A stretch of DNA of 64,000 nucleotides from NCBI GenBank assembly GCA_914767715.1, contig OU612065.1:20772001-20836000 (forward strand). Direction: 5' to 3'. Under the pieces are notes generated by a model that saw only the letters and a program-made list of their open reading frames with translations, made no database searches and was not told the DNA's origin. Both the position numbers and the translations under genes were made by a program. Position 1 is the first letter of the stretch, and each line of letters opens with the position of its first letter. This DNA comes from Membranipora membranacea. Lineage: Eukaryota; Bryozoa; Gymnolaemata; Cheilostomatida; Membraniporidae. Below are positions 53,961 through 64,000 of the stretch, one piece after another.

Positions 53961-56280
53961 GGCTATGGTCACGATTCTCAGTGCCAAATATGTGAACATG
54001 AGCCTTGATGAAAAGATTATGCTATTTTAGAAAAAATATATATATATATATAAGTAAAGACTTTATCTGTTTGAGAGCTGTATATTTATCACATGTTCTG
54101 GTTTACATTGATGTTGAACACTATTTACATGGAGTCTCTGGACCAAGTTCTTGGTGCCAAATAGAAAAATATTTCTATGTATACATCATTATATATAGCT
54201 GCATAGTATCATATTTTATTGTTTATACTTAATGATTGCTAGAATGTCAGGGACTCTCTCTTAAGCAAACAAAAGCCATACTGATTCCTAGATTTTCAAA
54301 TTTATTTTTCAAATTTAAGTACTGCTCCAGACGCAACTTTCCGTGCTAAAAAATCTCTTTGTATAGCCTAGATATGCTATAATCCTGCTCGATCTGTGAT
54401 GAATGGTCAGTTGATACTCTCATTAGAAATTATCCAATTAACATTAGGAAATTTTCTTATGGATTTTGTTCACTAGCACAACTCCAAAATGTGATGAATG
54501 GCTAGTGCGATGTAGGGATATTGCAGAGCAGGATATATCTTTATTTATCAATATAAACATAGCAGATTTATTCTATTTTTGAATGATTAGTCAACAAATG
54601 TTCTCATATCATTAATTTCTTACTCTATAATTTGTCATCAGCTATACCTTCACTACCTTATAATCTCTGTGTGAAATACATCAAATTCAATACATGTTTT
54701 TTCAAATGTGATTTAGGCCAAGAATGATTTTAAACTGTGATGCCATATTTTGATATTGTGCTTGCCTTACAATTAGGAAATTATTCATAAACTCAAATAA
54801 AATATTTACTTGCATATGACATACTTCTATTTCTTTGATTGAAACCTCCACATAATATATATAATGCGATATTAAGTATCATTTCATATAATATAATACA
54901 TTTTATCTCTTTTGATTAAACTTATGTTATTATTACAAATTTGATATAAGTTTAAAAATAGAATAATTTAGAATTCTTTTTGCTTTTCTTTATCATTATA
55001 ATATATACAAATTGATATCTGAGCAGCTGTTTCATGTTTGTTCAAAAAATTGAAAATGATATATCGAATACAAAGTGAACATCTGCAGACATCGTAAACT
55101 TGGCAAGGATCCGTAAACCAGCACAACATGAATTTTTAGAATTTAACTGGCCAATCCTCATTGTTTGACATAAATTGGCTCAATTGAGTAAATTGCATCA
55201 AATTTTAAAACAGCTATCGAGTGATAACTTTCCCTACGTATTCAATATCTGAATGTGATGAAGATGAGCTTATAGTCCACTCATAAATAACATAGAATGT
55301 CCAACTTATAACTCACAAGAATTTAACAGTCATGTGACTATCACTCCCACACTCACTTATGTTCATGAAATCATATTATCATCCAAACTGAGCTTTTCAA
55401 GAAAGGCTAGCCCAATGTAAACCAATCAATTGCTTCAATATCATAACACAACTCAATTTCTCCCCAAATCCGGCAGTTGTGGCCAAAATAATCCACTCGA
55501 TGTGATTTAACGCTGAATGAGCGGTGAAATCTGATGCAAGGAGTTTGATCAGCAAGAGCAGTGACATAAATCCCAAACTCCCTAGTGAAACTACATGTTG
55601 TATTTTTGCTTTTATTTTGCACATCAGGGAGAACATTTGTGGATGATGGTGGATGCAAATATAATTATATATATGTCCCAGCAGTCGGTCAGAGCCAACA
55701 CATTGCCTATACATTCGGAACTAGCTTTATTAGCTAGCTGAGGATAGGATAGGCATCATGGTGTGATGTGGTAATCACTAATTAATCTCTTTCCTTGTAG
55801 CCTCTCCCTGCCTTACCGTCCTGCTTGTCTTCCTACAGATATAAAAAAACACACTTGGAATATCTAGTCTACTACAGTGTAATAAAATGTAATGATCCCA
55901 ATACCGGACTCTTTTTATTTTATAACGGAGATAAGACGGGAATGAAAAACAATTTGAAGTGTTTTTCATAAATAATATGTGACAGCTGCATCAGTAAAAT
56001 AGATTACCTGATTAAGTACATCACTATAAACAACACTGCTTGCGGAACCACTTTTTTATGAGAATGGGGGGTGCATGCTTTTTTTTAATGAATAAATATA
56101 CGCAGTGACTCAAAAACGATATAAATTGTGCCAACTTTGATCTACTGGCCTGCACTAAGATTGTCAAACTACGTCTAGGTGACGGCTATGATGTGTGTTT
56201 CCAGGAAAAAACCATAGCATGGGAGAAAGAAGTAAACCCCTCACATCTGGCAAAAGAGTAGACGGATATTTTTAAATCTT
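53961..56280. other. 3' flank of the ABCA gene
   Basis: A very AT-rich stretch that should hold the ABCA 3'UTR; one candidate poly(A) signal AATAAA is at 54796-54801, though others could serve. One copy of the dispersed AGGAGT...ACTCCCT motif occurs at about 55540-55590. No gene was recognised. Confidence 0.5.
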
Positions 56281-56660
56281 TTCAACATTCATTGGCTAAT
56301 ATTTGTAAGCGGTTGCACATGATCTGCTCTCATTTTGAGGATTGTAAGGCAGCTTAGTGTGGTTGTGACTTTATCGAAAGCTCTACTAAAGTCTAAAACA
56401 CACGCTTCTGTCTCCTCGCCTTTGTCGAGTTTGTTGGTTATATCGCTTATCAGCTCAATCAGCTGACTTTCACAGCCACGGTCTCTGCGAAACCCATGCT
56501 GGTTGGGATGGAAGATGTTGTTGTCCTCTGCGAATGTCATCAGCTGGCTGGTAAGGATGTGTCCTGTTATCTTACTGCAAATACCTATGAACACAGCTAC
56601 TTCCTGTTTCTGGTTCCAGTTCATGTTCTTAGACAGCTGCTGATTTGGTAAGCCACACAA
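56280..56660 (-). mobile_element. CR1/Jockey-like LINE reverse transcriptase remnant
   Basis: The minus strand gives ICSKITGHILTSQLMTF, then NNIFHPNQHGFRRDRGCESQ, then EETEACVLDFSRAFDKV. This is the RT finger region and motif A. It resembles the LINE at 32390-33870 and is probably a related family. It is cut at both ends. Confidence 0.85.
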
Positions 56661-58800
56661 ATATTTATTTATTCATTTATTGAGGTTTTCTAAAAGTTTA
56701 TAATTAAAGCAAATTAAAAATAACTTGTTCACCTCACACACATTAACATAGATACAAAAAATGACTTGAATGAAAAGATGTAAGTGGTAGGGTGTTACAT
56801 ACTATATAGTGTGTAGGATAATGAAAGCATGGTATCATAAATTGATATACTTATATTTTGATCAATCCAAGCACCTTTTGAATCAGAATTAAGCATTTTT
56901 GGTGCAAATGTATCCAGTAGGGGAGACCAATGAATGAGGGAGTTCATCGGAGAGACCTGCCAAATTAACTGATGGCATATGGGACAGGACTAGGGGTACT
57001 TAGGGCAAATTAACATAAACCTTGTGTATGGGACATCATTTGACATAAATTTGGCATTGAGTTAACTCTATCATTCAATAATTCTAAATTATGATTTCTA
57101 GAAAAAATTCTAGAAATGTCTATTTAGTGTATGTCTTTTTATATTTACTTTATTTTCATCATATTTTCTCACCTCATCAGTATTTTTTAATAAACTTTTA
57201 ATAGACTTTTAATCCATTTTTTATATTTTATTGGCTACAGGCTTATAATTTCTAGAAGACTACTTTTAATTTTAATGTTTTTATCATGTACAAATCTTAA
57301 AAATCATTGCTGTAAACATTTTTATTATGTGTTACATAAAAAACTTAATTATTATTATTATTTATTAGCAGGCGAATTCAAACAAATATTGCAAATAATC
57401 TTTGCAGCACGACATGAAGACGCAGTGAAGACGCAGTGAACAGAAACGAATTTATTTTACTGGCCTTTGGCTGGTTCAAAGCGTTGATAGCGCTTGAACA
57501 ATCCTCCATTGTGGACTGTATATTATTAATCTCTATATTGTGACTAAGACCTACTTGAAAGCTTCGACATGTACGACATGCATGATTCCTCTCAATAAAA
57601 AACTCAGAAGGTAATAATAATTGGCAAGATGACTGTGTGTTTTCTGAGTTATCCTCCCATTGACATAAAGAAGACAATCATAAAGGGGTAATGAAAAAAC
57701 CAAAATGAAACAGGCGTGTTTATGGTAGGAACACGGGGGGGGGGGGTCAAATATATATATATAGACTTTCTGTACATTATAGGGAAGCTGCCAAGCTATA
57801 ATTTATGTTTCAATCTTAATAAAATTGAATTCAATGACCATACATAATTTTCAGGGCTGTTTTTGTGTTTGCGAACAGTCAAGCCAAATTTATCACAATA
57901 AATCGGAAAATAGGTGCAATTTATGTTTGGATCAAAATCATTTTTGATTCATAATAATATGCATAATATTTTGACATTTGATGATATAATGTGAAATTTC
58001 AAGAACCAATTTGGAACTGATCATGATGGTGGAGCCTACATTTTTTTAGTTTTGCATAAAATAATTGTGAAAAAGCAAAATACACACCAACTCTCAACAA
58101 TATAGCCATCATATCATCAAATGCAGAGGTGTGTTGTGTCATGTTTGTATTATGTCACACATACAGTCTACAGAGACTCGCAACATATTTTGGAAGTTCT
58201 CAAATATGAAGCCGCTTTGATTGACAAATGTGCAAACAAGAAATGCCAGCAGCCTTTGGCAGATGGCCAGAAAACACCTTAGATGTAGGTCTTTGCTCAA
58301 ACAAGTCCGCAGTGCAAAATTCGTCAACTCTTCGGCAACTAATTTGGGAACTATAATTTGGATAGAAAAGAAGGTTTATTACACAGAATTCATGAAACAT
58401 AATGATTTTATACACATTCAAATCCACATCAATGTGGTGTCAGCTTCAGTGTTTGAAATACTAGTTTATATTGCCATGAGTTAAAATAGTTATTAATAAA
58501 AAAACACTCAATTGAATCAACTTGTAATTCCTGGCTGTAGACTGTAGTTATGTAGAATTAATAAAATTAACTAGTTCTGTGTATCTATAGAAAGGCAACT
58601 CCGGTCATCAAAGACTGACTTATGAATATTTTCTCTCATGCCGCCATATGTTTTATAAAGTTGAATGATCTTAACACAGACATCATATCATGCCACCAAC
58701 AGATCTGCATGCTTAGAATACAGGCTGAAAGCAGGTGAGTGATGTGATAGGTGAAAAACACATCCGCAATTACAATATCTAAATCATGAGCTAGCTCCAT
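56661..58800. other. AT-rich intergenic region
   Basis: I see no gene. A poly-G run followed by a TA microsatellite lies at about 57735-57765. The frame at 57378-57677 (minus) has no recognisable domain and is left uncalled. Confidence 0.45.
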
Positions 58801-58810
58801 CTGGTAGCGA

Positions 58811-60065
58811 TCAAGAGCACGGCATGTGCTGTGGAAAGGAAAGGAAATTGATGATAAATCTCTCTCTCTTACAGTCAGTCGATGCGACTAAGACTGTTCT
58901 ATGCTTTGGGCTTTGATTTGGTTGCAGTCCTCCATGCAACTCTGTTTTTATAGCCATGGTTTGCCAGGAGCTCAGGTTGATCTCTCTCCATTTCATGTTT
59001 CTTTTTGCAACATCTTTGAATCTGAGTCTAGGCCTTCCCTGATTTCTTTTTCCTTCTTTCAATTGAGAGTACAGTAGTCGCCTAGGGAGCCGGTCATTGT
59101 CCATCCTATGCACATGGCCTACCCATCTCAGGTTCCTTTCAATGGGAATATCTGCCATGCACGGCAAGTTGGCACGTTTTAGTATCTCTTCATTTGTGAT
59201 TTTGTCATACCACTTTACACTCATTATGTCCCTCAGTTGTCTCATCATGAAAGCACTAAGTTTTTTCACTTGAGTCCTTTATAACGTCCATGCTTCCGCT
59301 CTATAGAGGAGACATGAAAGTACCACAGCTTTATAGACTTTACATTTCACCCTTATAGAGACATGTCTGTTGTTCCTCAGGCGGAGGATTAATGTGTTTG
59401 ATTGGCTGGTACATGCATTCTGTCTTTTTGATGTTTATTTTCAGGCTGAACTGAGCTGCTGCTTTAGCGAAGTGGTCTACTAGTACCTGCATATCTGCAG
59501 CGCTGTGTGCCACCGGAGCACTGTCATCGGCAAACAGCATCTCTCTTACTAGGTGCTTGTTTGGACGGGTCTTGGACTTGAACTGAGCTATGTTAAAGAG
59601 ATCCGCTCCATGTCTTGCTTGGATGTAAATTCCTTCATGTACATCCTTAAACGCAACTTCTAACATAGCCGTCAGTTATAATGAAAAGAGTGTGAGCAAG
59701 AACACATCCCTTCTTGACACCACTGGTCACTGCAAACTCATTTGATGTGTCTCTACCTTGTACTACTTTGGCTTGCATCCCCATATGAAGGGCGTTAATC
59801 AGGTTTTTGACTTTCTCTGTGAAGCCTGAACTTCTACAGTACACTCCAGAGGCCTTCCCTTGATACTGTATTGAAGGCTTTAGTAAAGTCTATAAATACA
59901 GCATATAGCTTCCTGTTCTGTTCAGTACAATTCTCTTGGATTTGGCGCAAGCTAAACACCATATCAATAGTGCTTCTGCTGCTACGAAATCCACACTGCG
60001 TCTCAGGTAGGATATTTGGAGTTATCTTTTCACTGATTCTGTTGAGGATTATGATGATAAATTAA
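58811..60065 (-). mobile_element. RTE-like LINE reverse transcriptase and C-terminal remnant
   Basis: From 60065 downward the minus strand gives RT motif A (LYAVFIDFTKAFNTVS). Next come TSGVKKGCVLA (59844 frame) and the catalytic MLFADDSAPVAHSA with FSLKINIKKTECMYQP (59666 frame). The C-terminal part is ILKRANLPCMADIPIERNLR, WVGHVHRMDNDRLPRRLL and GKRNQGRPRLRFKD (59269 frame). Frame changes between the parts make it inactive. The endonuclease is missing; the endonuclease piece at 30270-30905 could come from the same family. Confidence 0.87.
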
Positions 60066-60127
60066 CAATGTAAAATCCCATACACAGTTGAGAGCTACTG
60101 TTTCACACAATAACAATTATAAACAAT

Positions 60128-60134
60128 TGTATTA

Positions 60135-60167
<33 letters not shown>

Positions 60168-60168
60168 C
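60128..60168. repeat. TA microsatellite
   Basis: A run of alternating TA of about 40 bp directly upstream of the LINE remnant. Similar short TA runs occur at 25150-25190, 51335-51356, 54036-54052, 61592-61616 and 61784-61800. Confidence 0.9.
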
Positions 60169-60252
60169 AATTTTATGAGCTGACCAAGTCATAATTGACA
60201 CATAAGACCATGTATGAAACTAAATTATTTTTCGTAGTGCATCAGGTGAATT

Positions 60253-60325
60253 TGTTAAAAACATCGTTAAAAACATTGTTTAAAATATTGTTAAAAACAT
60301 TGTTAAAAGCATTGTTATCAAGGAG
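60253..60325. repeat. Degenerate tandem repeat, unit about 13 bp
   Basis: Five to six copies of TTGTTAAAAACA-like units in a row with small changes. Low complexity. Confidence 0.75.
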
Positions 60326-60329
60326 GGCA

Positions 60330-62120
60330 GTTCTATTGAAGGATTAATGATCTTTAGTAAGAAAAGGATGGCATGGGTGATCATCGTTTGATGATACTCT
60401 AGCCACAAAACGGAAACATAAGAGATTTGTTATAATTGTTACATTATATCAATAAATGTTGCTATAAATATCGTCATAATTATAATATAAAGATAAAGTT
60501 TTAAAAAAAGAAACTAATAATTAATTTTCTTTCCACGGCACATGTAAAGATTTTGCCTACTACCTGTCACCTCTTTGAGTTGTGTGATACAACAAAGTTA
60601 TAAAAAAAAGTACACCTGATTATGTGCACTGTCATCTTGGCACCGACAGTAGATGAGGCTTAAATTAAACCTTCACATAAATCGCTGTAAAGATGTTTAT
60701 TATTGTGGTAGTGAGTAGTGAACATGCTGTAATTTTCCCACTGCAACCGTTTTCTACTCTGTTAGACGGTCAGCATGACATCATTCAGTTGTGTGGTTGT
60801 GCTAGTCACTATCAATCACTCATCAGAAGAAAATCCCCAACCTACGAACTTAAAGTATTAGAAATCAAAAGCGATTGATGCAGCAAAATTTCTGAACCAT
60901 ATCAAATTAAGTCCCGCCTTTTCTTATCCAATTGCAAGCCCCAATGTATTGTTGAGTCAGTGTAGATAGTTTAAATTGACTTTCTGAATGTTGTGGCTGG
61001 TAATAAAAAGGCTGCACATGCGCTTCTGAGCCACTCATTCAGATGATGACATCGCGCTGAGGAGTGAGTATTCATCCACATCTGTTTCTTCAATCTACAA
61101 TCACTCCCCACTACATTACCAGTTGGACATTAAGGAAATTATCTCACAGGTTTGTTTTGTAAGTAAATTTATATTTAGCCTCATATTCATTTGTTACTCC
61201 TATGGATGAAACTGTTTGCGCCTATGGCAAATTTAAAAACCCAAGTTTTGAATAAAATTTAATGTCAATAAGAATCGATGTTTCGGATGTACTAACCCTA
61301 CTGTGCTCAAAATATTTAATTATGTTGATAAAAATGTGTGCCTGAATTACTAAATTTCTGATGATAGTTTGGTTTATTGCAACGTGGGTGTGCTGTAAAC
61401 TTAATTTATTTCTAATACTGTACAATTTTAAGTATTTCCTGATGTCGTTATACTGAGATATCTACCCAGCACAAGCCACATGTGCTTTAGGGGGCCTGTT
61501 TAATAGGGCGGCCATACAAAAAACTATAGTGTATAGAAGAAAATGAAATTTGTAATATAAAACTAAATAATATGATATTTTACAATATATTACATATATA
61601 TATATATATATATATTATCATATTATTGATCTACCAGTCTGCTGATGTTCAAATATGTTATTGAATTTCTGTTTTCTTTCCCATTTCAAGATAGAGATCA
61701 GCAATGTTTAGATCTAAGACCCAATGTAGACTATCATGGAAGTTCATCTGACAAGATCATGTCACCTTATTATTGTAATAGTGATATATATATATATATA
61801 CTTTTATTGTCAGCAACAATTCATTATTACTAATGTTTTTCATGATGTGACATAAATGGCAAAAAAGAAAGATGATACAAACAAACATTAAACAAAAAAT
61901 AAAACTATGCCAATAAACAGAAAAAATGTTGCATTAACCTTTTCTTAAACATATTTAAAGTAAGAGTGCTTCTCATACACTATGATCCCATGTTGCGATT
62001 TCGTAAGGATTTCGGGAGTAATCGCCCCATAGAAATGACATTAAAGTCACTTTCAGATTGTGACGAATGACTTTTTGGACGCGAATATCCATACCGTGCT
62101 AATTGGACCTACTTCCTAAT
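60330..62120. other. Intergenic region
   Basis: AT-rich sequence with two TA microsatellites. I found no coding exon with a recognisable domain and no RNA gene. Confidence 0.45.
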
Positions 62121-62123
62121 TGG

Positions 62124-62200
62124 CGGGGCCGTGGCTGAATGGTTAGCGCGCTTGCACACAATGCCTTCAAAGGGATTATACGCGGGAGACCGGCCGCGGC
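62124..62200 (+). mobile_element. Possible tRNA-like SINE head
   Basis: GGGGCCGTGGCTGAATGGTTAG then CGCGCTTG resembles the 5' half of a Ser/Leu-type tRNA with a good A box. The B box is not convincing. Probably a decayed SINE. Confidence 0.4.
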
Positions 62201-62329
62201 AGATGTTTGTCATGTTTTTTCCATTATGGGAATGGTTAGAATCCACTGGATTCTAACCATTCGAAATTGGAGTGAACCACAAATTCGAAGCATGGAACCA
62301 TAGTGAATGCAGAGGGTAAAATATTAAAG

Positions 62330-62800
62330 TTTGTTGCTACTTTGTGGTTTAAGTTGTCTTATGGAGGTTTAAGTAAGTGTGTATCTCTTCTTGGCAATCG
62401 GTGTGGTGTGGTAACAAGAAAATCAGAGATGTATGGAGGGGATAAATTATTCAGAGCCTTAAATCCGGTAATGCAAGGAAAATAATTGCTCAGTATTGGT
62501 AGGGGTAAAATTTTAAGTGATGTACATAGGCCATTAGTAGGTGACAAATAAAAAGGTATATGTTGGACATTGGACACAATTCTCAAGGCTCTTTTTGCTG
62601 AGTAAAAATGTGGTTTGTGATATTTGAAGCACATAAGTTGTAATATATATGGATACCATAAATGAGATAACAGTGAATAAATTGAAAATAAAGTTGTTTA
62701 GTTGTTTTGTCAAGTAGGGTCTGCATAGCTTAAGTAAGTTTGTATTTTTTGACACCTTATCCAAAACAGTCTCACAAAACTGATAGCTTGTCCACATGCT
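62330..62800 (-). mobile_element. LINE 3' remnant (RT C-terminal region)
   Basis: The minus strand gives DKVSKNTNLLKLCRPYLTKQ and, after a frame change, SAKRALRIVSN and SLKILPLPILSNY, then FKALNNLSPPYISDFL. This is the post-RT region of CR1/Rex/Jockey-type LINEs. It is broken by at least one frameshift. Confidence 0.78.
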
Positions 62801-63696
62801 ATCGGTACGTCTAACACCATTGCATTCTGCGCATGCTCAGCTCTGGGCATGAGCTACATGCCCAGTCAGATCACGAGAGTCAGTATGACACCATTGCACA
62901 ACAAACCACCAAAACTTTGATTGATCATAGCCTCATAGGCAATTAAATCGTTACTGTGTTAGATAAATAGGCAAAATCCTCACTGTAACTTCTGTCTGTA
63001 AAACCATCAGCTAAATTTAGTTATTACCTAATGGTTCTCAGGGTAAACTTTCTTGTAGATAATAGTGTGGTCATTAATTGTTAATACTTGGACTGACTGG
63101 CTTATGAATAATAGGAAATTGTATGTAGCTGTATGTCACTTTGTCACAGAAGAATCGTTATTGAAAGTCCAAAAATGATGTGAATATTGCGAGTGCCTGT
63201 CAATCTGATAGACCATTTGGAGGGAGGGGGGGACTCATACTTTAATAAAGTATGTCATTCTCGCACATCGATGAGAGGTTGTTACATGGAAGATGCCAAA
63301 AGAAACCCCAAAACAATTGAACAAGTTTGCCTCATAGTTTATACTGCGTTCAGCTTGTAATTACTCAATATTGGGGGGTCAAAAGTCAAAATTAAACATC
63401 ACATATGTTCACATGTTGTCTAGTGTTGTGACAACACAATGCATACAGATTGTGTAACTTAAATTAAACAGTAGGACCTACTGAAAGACATGCAGACATG
63501 CTGAAATATTGAAACTAGATAATGTCAATATCTGGATCTGAAACAGAATTGACCCAAAAGTACATCACCTCTGTTTTTGATATTGGTGCGATAAAAAAAA
63601 ACAGCAAAATGTTGCTGCACCAAATGTGTTGATCAACGCCAACGTGGATGTTGTGTTGGTAACAGAGCGCTCACTATGATAATTATTAGTTGTTGT
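62801..63696. other. Intergenic region
   Basis: No gene was recognised. The sequence is AT-rich and without open frames of note. Confidence 0.4.
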
Positions 63697-64000
63697 CATA
63701 CCTGACAAGTCTCCCTTTTTGGTAGGGAGCCTCCCAGTTTTCAGGGGTATTTTCCACCTCCCCCCTATCTCCCTTTTTCCTCCCTTTTTTCAGCTTCCTT
63801 CACCCAGACGACTTTTTAAGCTTCTCGTTGCAAGAAAAACTATGTTTTCCTACTCCCACAGTACATATACCTATATATAATTGCCTATTAACATACTATC
63901 TCTCCTCGTTCCTATAAAGTGCAACAAAATAATTTGTAAAATCAGGTAAAATTACGCATTTCATAATAATAACGCTCTAAGGGCCAAGGGCCAAATTACA
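63697..64000. mobile_element. Left end of a second hAT element related to the 1.6-kb one
   Basis: CATACCTGACAAGT matches the 1.6-kb hAT terminal repeat CATACCTGTCAAGT in 13 of 14 bases. The following TCCCTTTTTGGTAGGGAG resembles that element's right subterminal region. The right end lies outside the window, so its size and content are unknown. Confidence 0.6.

Noticed and set aside
57378-57677. 99-aa minus-strand frame downstream of ABCA
   Set aside because: No recognisable domain or neighbouring exon; it may be chance in AT-rich DNA.

Overview
This is AT-rich nuclear DNA from an invertebrate animal. The evidence is multi-exon genes with GT-AG introns, replication-dependent histone genes with metazoan 3' stem-loops, and a dense, diverse load of eukaryotic transposons. 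I cannot place the phylum from the sequence alone; the histone and eRF1 proteins would suit many marine invertebrates, including sponges, cnidarians and molluscs.

Five conserved genes are supported. (1) 492-1647 is a divergent histone H2A/H2B pair sharing a 365-bp promoter, with identical 3' stem-loops. (2) 3445-8067 (minus) is a complete 10-exon translation release factor eRF1 gene (452 aa) with the NIKS, YxCxxxF and GGQ motifs. (3) 13258-16527 (plus) is a 3-exon ZIP-family zinc transporter (374 aa). (4) 35488-53960 (plus) is a 29-exon full-size ABCA transporter (1794 aa). All splice phases of these genes close. The histone, eRF1, ZIP and ABCA genes have unrelated jobs and I see no functional cluster.

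The rest is mobile-element territory. Between the ZIP and ABCA genes lies a transposon nest (18366-34679). A 4.6-kb element has ends built from 31-bp units and a perfect 8-bp target duplication. Only about 100 bp further on starts an 11.6-kb element with reiterated inverted ends and a perfect 10-bp target duplication. The second element carries fragments of a Ty3/gypsy element, several LINEs, a TTAA-type MITE, a 132-bp hAT-like palindrome and a 1.1-kb array of degenerate palindromes. Upstream of the ZIP gene, a 1.6-kb hAT element (11446-13038) keeps an apparently intact two-exon gene that joins a BED-type zinc finger to the hAT dimerisation domain and lacks the catalytic core. Inside the ABCA gene, two nearly identical copies of a 287-bp hAT-like MITE occur. 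One landed exactly on a splice donor, so its target duplication is a second copy of that donor. At least two tRNA-derived SINEs, and probably a third tRNA-like one, also lie in ABCA introns. From 53961 to the window end there is 3' flank, LINE remnants, microsatellites and one end of a second hAT relative.

No CRISPR array, operon or prokaryotic feature was seen. The most novel items are the two large elements with reiterated ends, the splice-donor MITE and the catalytic-core-less hAT gene.
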